The notes under the pieces: model-generated
Database searches by the model: none
What the model saw: only the letters and a program-made list of their open reading frames with translations
Told to the model about the DNA's origin: nothing
Source of the DNA: Oscillospiraceae bacterium
GTDB taxonomy: Bacteria; Bacillota; Clostridia; Oscillospirales; Acutalibacteraceae
Direction of reading: 5' to 3'
Assembly: GCA_015066465.1 (NCBI GenBank)
Contig: SVOI01000004.1
Location: forward strand, 1-64,000
Length of the DNA: 64,000 bases
Shown here: in pieces, positions 17,300 through 25,463 of the stretch
Numbering within the stretch: position 1 is the first letter of the stretch
Layout of the letters: the number at the start of each line of letters is the position of its first letter
Program-made: the position numbers and the translations under genes

Positions 17300-19204
17300 A
17301 TGGATTACATCAAATTGATTATCAGTTTAATTATGGCGGCTTTTACAATATTGAATTCAATGGGCTTCACCTCTGTGCCAGGTCTTGATATTGAAGAAGA
17401 AAGCACAACAGTTATTGAAGGCACTACTTCACAACCAACAACTACGGCTCCGACTACCACAAAGCCTACTACAACGAAGCCAACAACTACGGCTCCGACT
17501 ACTACAAAACCTACCACAACAAAGCCAACAACTACAGCTCCGACTACTACAAAACCAACTACAACGAAGCCAACTACTACGGCTCCGACTACTACAAAAC
17601 CAACTACAACGAAGCCAACTACAACGGCTCCAACTACCACAGAGCCCACAACACAAGCGCCTGCACCTGAATATGCAGACTTCACTTATCTTCAATATCC
17701 TGAAGAAGCAGTTAAAACCTTAAAGGCTAACAAAATAAGCGAAAAGAATTACAGAAAACGCGCTGTTACTGGCGATGGTGAATACGAAGAATGCCAGGGT
17801 TATAATGATGTTAACGGTGTTGTTATTTCACCTTATTACACACTTTCAATAAATAGTAAAAGCGTTCCTGTTTATTCAAGTATAGTATTCGTTGGTGACA
17901 CAGAAGAGGGCGAATTACACTCCTTCTCAGAGATTTATGTTGATAAAAACAACACAAGTAAAATCAGCATAGAGCTTGACTCAGATGATTTCAAAATAAA
18001 AAATGCTATTTGCTTACCAGAGTCTCTTAACGTTACACCATCTGTAAAAAGTGGTAAAATGACAGTAACCGTTACTGAGCTTGGCACTTACACATTCCTT
18101 TTCAATAACGCTGGTCAGAAATCTGCTTTCACTCTTTTTGTAAAAGAAAAGATTGATGACAATGCAACAATCGATTTATTGAAAACTGCTTATGGTAAAG
18201 ATAATGTTATCGTTTATGAAAGCGGTGTTCATTACCTTGATTACATAAATATTAAAAAGAACAACACAGTTATTTATTTAAAACAAGGCGCTTACCTTAT
18301 TGCTAACCATAAATATGATATAAATTCACAAAGTGACGAAAACCTTTATGTTGAAGACGAAGCACTCACCTCTAACAGCATTGGTCTTACAAGAATGCCG
18401 TTTATTAACTTCCACGGTTGCTCCAACATAAGACTTTATGGACGAGGCATTATAGATTTAACAAAGCTTGACCGCAGAGAACGTCGTGGTATAGTTTTCA
18501 CAAACTGTTCTGATATTGAAGTTATAGGTGTAAAAATAGTAAACTCACCTGAATGGTCATTTATCACGTATAACTGCGATAACGTTAATATTGCAGACGT
18601 TGACATATTCGGTTACAGAATGAATTCTGATGCTTACGCTATTTGTAGTTCAAGAAACGTTTTAGTTAACAGAAGCTTCTGCAGAACTGGTGACGACTTA
18701 TTTGACGTTAAAGGCTTAGGCGGCCCTGCTGGTATTCACAGTAAAAATATCACGTTCCAGAACTGCATTGGTTGGGGTGGCAAGGCAAGATGCTTTGGTA
18801 TCTGTGGCGAGGTTCACTCACCAATAAGCGACGTTACTTTCAAGGATTCTGCAGTAATTTATCGTGATGCTACATGGGATAACGACAGAGTTTCATCACT
18901 TGCAATTATTGTTGAACAACAAGGTGGTTCAATTAACAACGTAACTTTTGAAAATATTGAAATTTTCAAAGATACAGGCAGACCTATTGGTTGTCTTATT
19001 TATGGCGAAGATGTTGAAAACTTTGAGATTAATAACGTTACTTACAGAAACGTTAAATACTCAGGCGAACTCAAGCCAAAATTCACATCTAACGGCAAAA
19101 ACAACTCAATTACTGCTACTTTAGATAACGTTACCGCAAACGGAAGCAAACTCAATTTAGGTGGCGTTGAGTGGGATAAATATGCAAATCTCACGTTTAA
19201 ATAA
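17300..19204 (+). CDS. Secreted or anchored parallel beta-helix glycoside hydrolase-like protein with Thr/Pro linker
   Basis: 634 residues. An N-terminal hydrophobic segment (about 6-25) serves as signal or anchor. Residues 44-118 are a low-complexity linker of TTTKP/TTTAP units. A beta-rich domain (about 125-290) precedes a right-handed beta-helix (about 300-634). The helix has GH28/GH49-like features: NFHGCSNIRLYGRGIIDL, NSDAYAICSSRNV, TGDDLFDVKG and NCIGWGGKARC. It is probably an extracellular polysaccharide-cleaving enzyme. The exact family and substrate are unsure, and the GDD acid pair is inferred as catalytic. Confidence 0.75.
   Translation: MDYIKLIISLIMAAFTILNSMGFTSVPGLDIEEESTTVIEGTTSQPTTTAPTTTKPTTTKPTTTAPTTTKPTTTKPTTTAPTTTKPTTTKPTTTAPTTTKPTTTKPTTTAPTTTEPTTQAPAPEYADFTYLQYPEEAVKTLKANKISEKNYRKRAVTGDGEYEECQGYNDVNGVVISPYYTLSINSKSVPVYSSIVFVGDTEEGELHSFSEIYVDKNNTSKISIELDSDDFKIKNAICLPESLNVTPSVKSGKMTVTVTELGTYTFLFNNAGQKSAFTLFVKEKIDDNATIDLLKTAYGKDNVIVYESGVHYLDYINIKKNNTVIYLKQGAYLIANHKYDINSQSDENLYVEDEALTSNSIGLTRMPFINFHGCSNIRLYGRGIIDLTKLDRRERRGIVFTNCSDIEVIGVKIVNSPEWSFITYNCDNVNIADVDIFGYRMNSDAYAICSSRNVLVNRSFCRTGDDLFDVKGLGGPAGIHSKNITFQNCIGWGGKARCFGICGEVHSPISDVTFKDSAVIYRDATWDNDRVSSLAIIVEQQGGSINNVTFENIEIFKDTGRPIGCLIYGEDVENFEINNVTYRNVKYSGELKPKFTSNGKNNSITATLDNVTANGSKLNLGGVEWDKYANLTFK
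17439..17650 (+). repeat. 45-bp tandem repeat encoding the Thr/Pro linker
   Basis: About four and a half copies of a 45-bp unit encode TTTKPTTTKPTTTAP. Copies differ only at synonymous positions (aag/aaa, acc/act/aca). Such linkers separate modules on the surface of Ruminococcus-type bacteria and expand by slippage. Confidence 0.9.
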
Positions 19205-19276
19205 ATGCAGAATGCAAAATGCATAATGCAGAATTAAGGGTCTGCGACGCTATTAAATTATCTATAAAATTAAATT

Positions 19277-19328
19277 CATCCTATCATTTTTAGTTTAGTG
19301 TAACTTAAAATGATAGGATGTTTTTTTA
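19277..19328. terminator. Terminator hairpin of the CTATCATTTT family (copy 1)
   Basis: CATCCTATCATTTT pairs with AAAATGATAGGATG and is followed by T7. It is preceded by direct GAATGCA/AGAATT repeats and GGGTCTGCGACGCTATT (about 19205-19255). The same composite is seen near 34.6 kb. Confidence 0.75.
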
Positions 19329-19383
19329 TTGTATAAATTTAGAAATCGTTGAAATAATATAGAAAAAAGAAAAAGGTGATTTT

Positions 19384-19689
19384 ATGAGTATAGCATTAAA
19401 TTTATATTACAAAGGCAAAAATGGTGCCGCAAAAATGTTTATGGAAGAAATGGAAAAAAGCGGCTTGGCCGACAAAGCAAGAAACAAAGATGGTAACGAG
19501 GGGTATGAATATTTTTATTCTGTGAGAGACAAAGAAATGATTTTGCTTGTTGAACGTTGGAAAGATGATGACACTTTACACTTTCATCACAATTCAGAAG
19601 ATATGAGAAAACAGGCAAAACTTAAAGATAAATACGAGCTTACACTTGAAGTAAAAAGGTATGTCAGTGAGTCAGAGAGTCAGCAATAA
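19384..19689 (+). CDS. ABM-domain (quinol monooxygenase-like) protein
   Basis: 101 residues matching the dimeric alpha/beta-barrel of the antibiotic biosynthesis monooxygenase family. It has the GYEYFYSVRDKEMILLVERW strand pair, then a LHFHHNSEDM helix start. Relatives act as cofactor-free quinol or heme-related oxygenases; the role in an anaerobe is unclear. An AAAAGGTG site lies before the ATG. It appears to be a single-gene unit flanked by hairpin repeats. Confidence 0.8.
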   Translation: MSIALNLYYKGKNGAAKMFMEEMEKSGLADKARNKDGNEGYEYFYSVRDKEMILLVERWKDDDTLHFHHNSEDMRKQAKLKDKYELTLEVKRYVSESESQQ

Positions 19690-19695
19690 CAATAT

Positions 19696-19742
19696 AAAAA
19701 GTTCTATCACTTTCATAAAATGAAAATGATAGAACTTAGTTG
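19696..19742. terminator. Terminator hairpin of the CTATCATTTT family (copy 2)
   Basis: AAGTTCTATCA pairs with TGATAGAACTT with TTTCATAAAATGAAA inside, between convergent genes. Downstream (19765-19820) are CCGTAAGGCTTCCG and AATTCTGCATT repeats, the composite element in reverse order. Confidence 0.75.
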
Positions 19743-19827
19743 TTTTATAGACTAATACTTATAATCAAGCCGTAAGGCTTCCGAAATTCTGCATTCTAAA
19801 TTCTGCATTCAAAAATGCACAGCATTT

Positions 19828-20184
19828 TTAAACGAGTCCTAAAATCACGAGAACCAAAAGCAACACAGAAATTGCTGAACCAAACACTGCAATTGTGCTT
19901 TTTATTGAATTTAAAATCTGCAATTTTTTCAAGGTAAGATATTCTGTAATTTCTCTTTCGTTCAAATCTGGTTCGTAAACTGTGTAGAACTCAGAATCAG
20001 AATTTTTACCGTCAGAACTTCTGTAACGGTAAACACCTTGCGGTAAATCCTGACCGTCTTCCAAGTAGCGTTTAAACGCTCTGTTTTCTTCTTCGCTACA
20101 AGGAATTCTTTGTAAAATGTCGAACTCGAATCGCATTGTGCGAAGCTCTGTTCTTAAATCTTTTCTGTTGCTTATACTTGCCAT
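19828..20184 (-). CDS. Small protein with C-terminal membrane anchor, function unknown
   Basis: 118 residues. A charged N-terminal two-thirds (SNRKDLRTELRTMRFEFD, GVYRYRSSDG) is followed by one hydrophobic helix of about 22 residues at the very end (IAVFGSAISVLLLVLVILGLV). It is probably tail-anchored in the membrane. The family was not recognised. The start is supported by GGTGTG upstream on the minus strand. Confidence 0.65.
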   Translation of the reverse strand: MASISNRKDLRTELRTMRFEFDILQRIPCSEEENRAFKRYLEDGQDLPQGVYRYRSSDGKNSDSEFYTVYEPDLNEREITEYLTLKKLQILNSIKSTIAVFGSAISVLLLVLVILGLV

Positions 20185-20459
20185 ATTTCACACCTCAAAT
20201 GACATTACGTTTAAAAATTAACATTATTTTAACACTATTGTTTTGAATATGCAAGTATAAATGAGAAAAAATACAGATTTCTGTATGCTTTTTATCATTT
20301 TATGTATCCAGTTTCTATGTTCATATCTCACACAGTTTTATTTTCAATGCGTCCCCTGCGGGAGAGCAAAGCTCATCCCCTACAATGAAACGAGCAAACT
20401 TACACGCTTATTTACAATCCACCAAAAGAATCAACATATTGTAAATGAAACAAAAAATT

Positions 20460-20518
20460 AACTCCCACAACCGTAGGGGCAGACCTGTGGTCGCCCGTAG
20501 TAGTGAGAGTTGTTTTTT
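20460..20518 (-). terminator. Terminator carrying a GTAGGGGCGACC-type dispersed repeat in its loop
   Basis: On the minus strand AACTCTCAC pairs with GTGGGAGTT and then T6, forming the terminator of the gene at 20517-20849. The loop holds the inverted CCGTAGGGGCAGACC/GGTCGCCCGTAG repeat, a type widespread in bacterial intergenic regions. The neighbouring stretch 20185-20459 contains CGTCCCCTGCGGGAGAGC, another repeat fragment, and no credible gene. Confidence 0.6.
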
Positions 20519-20849
20519 ATAATAAACCAACATCTTTAAAAAGTGTTTTTGTAAATTCAAATATATTGTTATTCATAGGTATAACCATTGGTGAATTCAA
20601 ACGTGTTCTCAAACCAGATGATTCTTGGCTATCCAACTCTCTCCATACCACCCCTACTTTTTCACTTATTATCAACTGCATTACATTTCCATTCCCAATC
20701 ATATCAAAAACTACAGTTCCATCATAGGCTCCCCATAGACATAAAATCTTTTTCACTGGATAATCTACTATTTTTTTGTAATCTTTCATATTTCTTTCAA
20801 CCCATTCCTGCTGTCTATCGTTAAAAGAAAACACATATAAATCATCCAT
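20517..20849 (-). CDS. Small protein of unknown function, paralogue of its neighbour
   Basis: 110 residues from MDDLYVFSF; GGGGGTAG precedes this ATG, while the longer frame has no ribosome site. Near its start it has FSFNDRQQEWVERNMKDY. This aligns with TWFLKAEQVDWLKNNLKGY of the next gene, so the two are paralogues. The rest predicts mixed alpha/beta without motifs. Runs of small unrelated cytosolic proteins like this often include toxin-immunity proteins, which is only a possibility here. Confidence 0.6.
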   Translation of the reverse strand: MDDLYVFSFNDRQQEWVERNMKDYKKIVDYPVKKILCLWGAYDGTVVFDMIGNGNVMQLIISEKVGVVWRELDSQESSGLRTRLNSPMVIPMNNNIFEFTKTLFKDVGLL

Positions 20850-20934
20850 TTTTACTACCCCCAATTTATACGCTTGTATTTTCACATTATATAAAAATCC
20901 ACTCAAATATAATACACCTATTATTTATTTTTAA

Positions 20935-21285
20935 TTAACATCTTTTATCCACTATATTTTTCAATCTATCAAAACAACATTCTAATTCATAGGAACTTGG
21001 TTCTTGTGTTGATGATAGTTCTTGGGTAACACCAATCATTTGACACATTTCAGGTCTCCCCCATTCAATTCTACCATCAATAAAAACAGAACAATAATTT
21101 AGCGAAAACTTCAAAGCATTATTTTCGATTTCAAAAAAGAACAATTCCATTCGTGGTGGTATATGCATATAATCATCTCGAACATAGATGGTTACAATAT
21201 CATCCCCACCCATACGCTGATTGTATCCTTTCAGATTATTTTTAAGCCAATCAACCTGCTCTGCCTTTAAAAACCAAGTAAACAT
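20935..21285 (-). CDS. Small protein of unknown function, paralogue of its neighbour
   Basis: 116 residues from MFTWFLKAEQ. This start was chosen because GGGGATGA lies 6 nt upstream and spans the previous stop, giving tight coupling; a TTG at 21300 in the same frame is less likely. It shares the Q-x-W-[VL]-x-x-N-[ML]-K-x-Y motif with the downstream gene. No recognised domain. Confidence 0.6.
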   Translation of the reverse strand: MFTWFLKAEQVDWLKNNLKGYNQRMGGDDIVTIYVRDDYMHIPPRMELFFFEIENNALKFSLNYCSVFIDGRIEWGRPEMCQMIGVTQELSSTQEPSSYELECCFDRLKNIVDKRC

Positions 21286-21290
21286 AAAAA

Positions 21291-21710
21291 TCATCCCCAA
21301 ATTATTCTCATAATTTTCTTAACTTCTTCGCCTTTAAGTAACTCATTTAAAAATATTGCATATATTTTGAAAAAATCAGCTGGGTCAAACTCATTTACTA
21401 CTCCCCAATATGTAAAACCTGCTCTAATTGAACCATCATCATACAACCAAAATTTGAGTCGACTCTCAATATTAAACTTATTTAATAGCTGAATAATTTG
21501 TTCTTTTTTCATCACATCTGTGCAAGTAGCTATATCATACAACACATCAATATTCTGTTCTCCAACAAACGCTATCACTGTTCTTAAATTAACACCATTA
21601 CTACTTTCGTTATGAAACAATACATCATCCTCATTCTTTCTTTCATAACTAAAAAAATTCATTCCAATACCATTTAAATAATCCAAGAATTTTTCAGTAT
21701 TATTATACAT
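21291..21710 (-). CDS. YbjN-like small protein, function unknown
   Basis: 139 residues. The order of short strands and two helices (VLYDIATCTDV, KEQIIQLLNKFN, LKFWLYDDGSIRAGF, PADFFKIYAIFLNELL) resembles the YbjN/type III secretion chaperone-like fold. There is no catalytic motif. Its stop codon overlaps the ribosome site of the next gene, so the two are co-translated. Assignment is by pattern only. Confidence 0.55.
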   Translation of the reverse strand: MYNNTEKFLDYLNGIGMNFFSYERKNEDDVLFHNESSNGVNLRTVIAFVGEQNIDVLYDIATCTDVMKKEQIIQLLNKFNIESRLKFWLYDDGSIRAGFTYWGVVNEFDPADFFKIYAIFLNELLKGEEVKKIMRIIWG

Positions 21711-21817
21711 TTTTATCTTCCTCCATTAACAACCCTGCTTTAAGTCAAACCTATAAATCCTCTAACATTCCCAACCTATGATAACAACTGTTTTTCGGTT
21801 AAGTATCACTCAAATTC

Positions 21818-22204
21818 TTAAAAAAGACCAGTTGAGCCTAATTCTGCAAACGAATATGCTAAATAATCAATTATTGACAAAGTATGATCGAAATACTTTT
21901 TTTCATCCATAACATAACATTCTCCGTTTGATAAGTTTTTGCCAGGAATGGATGAATAAATTTTTTTACAATTACGACAACAAAATACGCTTAACAACAA
22001 ATGTGTGCCATCTGGTGTTAAAATACCTACTCGTTTACCAGCATTTGATTTCAACATAAATCTTCCACATTCAGGACACTTATAGTTCGATGTGTAGAAA
22101 GAGTCGCCCCATACGTCTACTGGTCCTAAAAACTCTTTATCTTGAACAAATGCTATCTTGTTTTTCTTCCATTCACAATATCTCAAAATATTTTGATAAT
22201 CCAT
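21818..22204 (-). CDS. Zinc-ribbon protein of unknown function
   Basis: 128 residues from MDYQNILRYCEW, with AAGGATGGAG 6 nt upstream; the longer open frame lacks a ribosome site. It has CPECGRFMLKS and CCRNCKKIY, two C-x2-C knuckles likely to hold one zinc ion. No enzymatic motif. It is the first gene of the 20.5-22.2 kb minus-strand cluster. Confidence 0.65.
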   Translation of the reverse strand: MDYQNILRYCEWKKNKIAFVQDKEFLGPVDVWGDSFYTSNYKCPECGRFMLKSNAGKRVGILTPDGTHLLLSVFCCRNCKKIYSSIPGKNLSNGECYVMDEKKYFDHTLSIIDYLAYSFAELGSTGLF

Positions 22205-22305
22205 ATTTTTCTCCATCCTTCTCCGCAAGCAATTTCTGATATTCGAACAGAAATCTGTACGAATTTTTAATTTCATACAAATTATATCACACCTCGACAT
22301 GTTTT

Positions 22306-22365
22306 GCAACTATAATTTTTATAGTTATAGATTATTAATCTGCAACTATACCAATAGTATAATTA
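22306..22365 (+). promoter_or_regulatory. Probable autoregulatory operator region of the XRE gene at 22393
   Basis: AACTATA and TATAGTT form an inverted repeat, and TGCAACTATA occurs twice, around a TATAAT-like -10. It lies between divergent genes and is probably bound by the small XRE repressor. Confidence 0.5.
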
Positions 22366-22392
22366 CATCAATAAATAAAAGTAGGTGTCTTT

Positions 22393-22710
22393 ATGCAAGT
22401 GTTAGATTTTGCGTTTATTGGAAAAAGAATACGAGAAGTACGAAGCAACAAACATTTAACTCAGGAATATCTTGCAGATGCAACAGGGGTTAATGTCTCA
22501 CACATAAGTAACATTGAATTAAACAAAGTAAAAGTAAGCCTTTCTTTATTGGTTCAGATTTGCAACGCCTTAGATGTATCTATGGATTATCTCCTTGAAA
22601 ACGAATATCACAAACCTACGTCTGCATTAGAAAACGAACTACTTATCACTATAAGAGATTTACCAAAAGAAAAACAAGAAACACTTTTGAAAATTGCAAA
22701 AGTTCTGTAA
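22393..22710 (+). CDS. XRE-family helix-turn-helix regulator
   Basis: 105 residues. An N-terminal HTH (IGKRIREVRSNKHLTQEYLA, then VNVSHISNIELNK) is followed by VQICNALDVSMDYLLENE and a short helical tail. Size and layout match small phage-type or chromosomal repressors. Its divergent partner is the zinc-ribbon gene cluster, which it may control. Confidence 0.88.
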   Translation: MQVLDFAFIGKRIREVRSNKHLTQEYLADATGVNVSHISNIELNKVKVSLSLLVQICNALDVSMDYLLENEYHKPTSALENELLITIRDLPKEKQETLLKIAKVL

Positions 22711-22714
22711 AAAT

Positions 22715-22755
22715 TTACCCACCCGAAGACACTAAAATCTTCGAGTGGGTTTTCA
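22715..22755 (+). terminator. Terminator of the XRE gene
   Basis: ACCCACCCGAAGA pairs with TCTTCGAGTGGGT and is followed by TTTTC, directly after the stop. Confidence 0.75.
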
Positions 22756-22890
22756 ATGTTTCAATTCTATAATTTGAAGTGATGTTGCAAGCAGTGATGT
22801 TAAGCTTGCTACTAATTTTGTCGAAGACAAAACATCACTGTGAAACAACTTCACTACAAAGTAGCTTCACTTGCCGTAAGGCAAACTTAG
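22756..22890 (-). repeat. Hairpin-rich dispersed repeat, copy A
   Basis: It begins TGTTTCAATTCT and ends GCCGTAAGGCAAACTTAG. From 22789 to 22890 it is identical to copy B (23534-23636). It holds several small perfect hairpins (TTTTGTC-GAA-GACAAAA, CTAC-AAA-GTAG, TTGCC-GTAA-GGCAA). The stop codon of the flavin reductase gene lies at its edge. Confidence 0.85.
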
Positions 22891-23387
22891 TCACCTTTAT
22901 ATGTAGGTGCATTTTTTGGTGTAGAACCTTTAACAACTTTATGATAATAACTATATGTCATTGGGGTATCTTTTGAAAGATTACCCGCATCTATCACCTG
23001 ACCCAAGAAAATTGTGTGAGTATCCGTTTCCATTGTGTTAATAACTTTACATGTTAGGTAAGAAATAGCTTGTGGCAAAACTGGTGTAAATTCTTTTACA
23101 AGTGGCTCTATGCCCTCAAATTTATCAACATCCTTACCACTTCTGAAGCCGAAAGAGCCTATTATAATCGGGTCTACGTTTTCGCCTAAAATATTAACAG
23201 CAAAAATGCCTGTATCTTTAATACATTTATTTGTGTAATTATCGTGGTTTATTGAAACAGCTATTGTCGCAGGTGTTGCAGTTATTTGCATAGCAGAGTT
23301 GGCAGTACAACCAGTTGCCTTACCCTCGCCCCAAGTAGTAATTACATAAACGCCATAAGATAGATTAAATAATGCAGTATTATCCAT
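22887..23387 (-). CDS. Flavin reductase-like FMN-binding protein
   Basis: 166 residues of the flavin reductase/flavoredoxin family: LFNLSYGVYVITTWGEGKATG (FMN-binding start), NHDNYTNKCI, GIFAVNILGE and a C-terminal GSTPKNAPTYKG. In many anaerobes this domain is fused to rubredoxin after the APTY segment. Here it ends there, with a repeat at its 3' edge. It lies downstream of the rubrerythrin gene and may supply electrons to the peroxide-detoxifying system. Confidence 0.88.
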   Translation of the reverse strand: MDNTALFNLSYGVYVITTWGEGKATGCTANSAMQITATPATIAVSINHDNYTNKCIKDTGIFAVNILGENVDPIIIGSFGFRSGKDVDKFEGIEPLVKEFTPVLPQAISYLTCKVINTMETDTHTIFLGQVIDAGNLSKDTPMTYSYYHKVVKGSTPKNAPTYKGD

Positions 23388-23480
23388 ATTTTACCACTCC
23401 TTCTTCCTAAAAAAGCCGATAGGAACACCTACCAGCTTTTTAATTGCTAACGAAAATTTAATTTTTAAATAAAACTTGTG

Positions 23481-23636
23481 ATGTTTCAATTCTTCAATTT
23501 GAAGTGATGTTTTCACAAGTGAAAGTGATGCCATAAGCAGTGATGTTAAGCTTGCTACTAATTTTGTCGAAGACAAAACATCACTGTGAAACAACTTCAC
23601 TACAAAGTAGCTTCACTTGCCGTAAGGCAAACTTAG
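23481..23636 (-). repeat. Hairpin-rich dispersed repeat, copy B
   Basis: It is the same element as copy A with about 24 extra nt near the start (TTCACAAGTGAAAGTGATG). Both copies have the same orientation and each lies directly after the stop of a minus-strand gene. Confidence 0.85.
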
Positions 23637-23641
23637 TTTTC

Positions 23642-24187
23642 TTATCCAAAATATCTCTTTAAGAGACCTTCGAATGCTTTACCGTGTCTTGCTTCGTCAC
23701 GAGCCATTTCGTGAACAGTGTCGTGGATAGCGTCAAGATTTTGCTCTTTAGCCATTTTAGCAAGTTCGAATTTACCAAGAGTTGCACCGTTTTCAGCTTC
23801 AACTCTCATTTCAAGGTTTTTCTTTGTTGAATCTGTAACGAGTTCGCCTAAGAGTTCAGCGAATTTTGCAGCGTGTTCTGCTTCTTCAAAAGCTGCTTTT
23901 TCCCAGTAAAGACCAATTTCTGGGTAGCCTTCTCTGTGAGCAACTCTTGCCATTGCAAGATACATACCAACTTCTGTGCATTCGCCCTGGAAGTTTGCTC
24001 TGAGACCCTCAAGGATTTCTTCGCTAACACCTTTAGCAACGCCTAAAACGTGCTCTGCAGCCCAAGTCATTTCTTCATCTTTTACTTCTACAAATTTTTC
24101 TGCTGGTGCTTTGCAAAGTGGGCAAGCCTCTGGTGCTGTTTCACTTTCAACAATCTGACCGCATACTAAACATTTCCATTTTTTCAT
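23642..24187 (-). CDS. rbr: Rubrerythrin
   Basis: 181 residues from [16 protein letters not shown] lies upstream of this ATG. A rubredoxin-like N-terminus ([10 protein letters not shown] then CPLCKAP) precedes a four-helix di-iron domain with E-x-x-H patterns ([44 protein letters not shown]). This is the reverse-rubrerythrin order, which reduces hydrogen peroxide in anaerobes. It lies 45 bp after the Fur-family gene, probably as one operon. Confidence 0.95.
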   Translation of the reverse strand: MKKWKCLVCGQIVESETAPEACPLCKAPAEKFVEVKDEEMTWAAEHVLGVAKGVSEEILEGLRANFQGECTEVGMYLAMARVAHREGYPEIGLYWEKAAFEEAEHAAKFAELLGELVTDSTKKNLEMRVEAENGATLGKFELAKMAKEQNLDAIHDTVHEMARDEARHGKAFEGLLKRYFG

Positions 24188-24231
24188 AATTAAAAACTCC
24201 TTCATGTAAATAATATATTATAGACTTTCGT

Positions 24232-24600
24232 CTATGTATTCAGGCAATTTTTGCAAATGCCATAATAAACAGTTTTTTGTGACTGAATAAGAAAACCTGT
24301 TTCTTTATAAACGTCAGGCACCTGACTTTTCATAAAAACATCGGTTATATTACAACAGTTCTTGCAAAGCAAGTGGATGTGTTCATTTAAGTTACCTTCA
24401 TAATGAACTTTTTTATCACTTGTTTCAACCACTGTAATAAAGCCTTCATCTACGAGCTGGTTTAAATTCCTGTAAACTGTACCAAGACTTATATTTGGTA
24501 TTGACTGTTTTACTGCTTCATATACCATATCGGCAGTTGGATGTTCAGTTGAGCCCTTGATATAATCAAGAATTGCATCTCGCTGTCTCGATTTTCTCAT
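24232..24600 (-). CDS. Fur-family regulator, probably PerR
   Basis: 122 residues. The winged helix (RDAILDYIKGSTEHPTADM, then ISLGTVYRNLNQLVDEG) is followed by a dimerisation domain with HEGNLNEHIHLLCKNC-type metal ligands and a final GICKNC. Linkage to rubrerythrin and a palindrome in its promoter point to the peroxide sensor PerR rather than Fur, which is an inference from context. Confidence 0.85.
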   Translation of the reverse strand: MRKSRQRDAILDYIKGSTEHPTADMVYEAVKQSIPNISLGTVYRNLNQLVDEGFITVVETSDKKVHYEGNLNEHIHLLCKNCCNITDVFMKSQVPDVYKETGFLIQSQKTVYYGICKNCLNT

Positions 24601-24625
24601 TCACCCACCTCGCTTTTAAATAAGT

Positions 24626-24673
24626 AGTAATGATTACTGTTATTAATATAAACTATTTTTCTTAAATTGTCAA
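24626..24673 (-). promoter_or_regulatory. perR-rubrerythrin promoter with a PerR-like box
   Basis: On the minus strand TTGACA (24668-24673) and TATATT (24645-24650) are 17 nt apart. AGTAATCATTACT, a 13-nt palindrome at 24626-24638 near the start site, resembles the Per box (TTATAATNATTATAA). Confidence 0.7.
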
Positions 24674-24680
24674 TAGTTTT

Positions 24681-25178
24681 TTAAAAATTTTTTTGAAGTT
24701 TTTCTAAAAGCTCCATTTGTTCAGCTATTTCATCTGATAATTCTATATATATATTCTTTGTTTCTTCATTTAATAATAAACATTTACCCACTCTTTTAAG
24801 TCGGCGCAAAAACTCTTTGTTAAAATCATATTCACCGCTAATTAGTGGGCAATCTGCTCTTAAATCAAAAATTATTTTTACTCTTTTTCTTTCCTTAAAT
24901 TCTTTTACTAATGGAAAGAACGGGTAAATTCTGCAAGAAAGTGGTCTTTTATTTCTATCGCAAGTGCCATTACAAACGGCAATTTTGTCACCGTTTTCTG
25001 ATACCTTGATTTTTATATTTTTATCTATTAAATTCTCTTCACCAGGAAAAAGAAGCATTCCTATGTTTTCATCACCTTTGCAACATTTGCCATTACAAAT
25101 TTTTCCACAATCAAAATCAAGTGGTGTTTCATTTTCTAAAATTTTATAACATTTTAAAATAACTTCTTCTTTTTTCAT
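24681..25178 (-). CDS. YkgJ-family cysteine cluster protein
   Basis: 165 residues from MKKEEVILKC, with AAAGG upstream. It has the cysteine-cluster pattern of the YkgJ/zinc- or iron-chelating family: DFDCGKICNGKCCKGDEN, CNGTCDRNKRPLSCRIYP and DLRADCPL. Members are thought to bind a metal or iron-sulfur cluster; the function is unknown. It is adjacent to the peroxide-response unit. Confidence 0.85.
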   Translation of the reverse strand: MKKEEVILKCYKILENETPLDFDCGKICNGKCCKGDENIGMLLFPGEENLIDKNIKIKVSENGDKIAVCNGTCDRNKRPLSCRIYPFFPLVKEFKERKRVKIIFDLRADCPLISGEYDFNKEFLRRLKRVGKCLLLNEETKNIYIELSDEIAEQMELLEKLQKNF

Positions 25179-25266
25179 TTTAAAAGCCTTTCGTTTAAAT
25201 TTTAAAATTCTGTATATACTAAAATTGAGATTACATCTCATTTAAAATTTTCAGGAGGTAATAAAA

Positions 25267-25428
25267 ATGGAAAACAAAAATAATTCTATCGGCTGCACAG
25301 TTGACTCTTGCAAATATCACGCTAAAGATACCAACTACTGCACAAAAAACGTTATTGAAGTAAGCGCTTGTAACTCTTGCGCAAAAACTGTTGACAACAC
25401 TTGCTGCCAATCATTCGAAGCAAAATAA
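25267..25428 (+). CDS. DUF1540-type cysteine-rich small protein
   Basis: This 53-residue protein lies below the usual size cut-off. The ATG is preceded by CAGGAGGTAATAAAA, a near-perfect ribosome site. It has IGCTVDSCKYHAKDTNYC and ACNSCAKTVDNTCC, the spacing of DUF1540 proteins, which are small Cys-rich and possibly metal-binding. It is divergent from the YkgJ-type gene. Confidence 0.9.
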   Translation: MENKNNSIGCTVDSCKYHAKDTNYCTKNVIEVSACNSCAKTVDNTCCQSFEAK

Positions 25429-25429
25429 C

Positions 25430-25463
25430 AAAAAGAAGGGTTGCAAAAACAACCCTTCTTTTT
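25430..25463. terminator. Terminator between convergent genes
   Basis: AAAAAGAAGGGTTG pairs with CAACCCTTCTTTTT around a 6-nt loop. Confidence 0.85.

Noticed and set aside
17420..17660. CRISPR-like periodic repeat
   Set aside because: The 45-bp repeats are contiguous, coding and without spacers.
17305..17695. Long open frames on the opposite strand and in the shifted frame (VVVGF repeats, RSRSSW repeats)
   Set aside because: They are shadows of the 45-bp Thr/Pro linker repeat and have no ribosome site.
20261..20461. 66-residue frame with a hydrophobic start
   Set aside because: It has no ribosome site or promoter and covers dispersed repeat sequence (CGTCCCCTGCGGGAGAGC).
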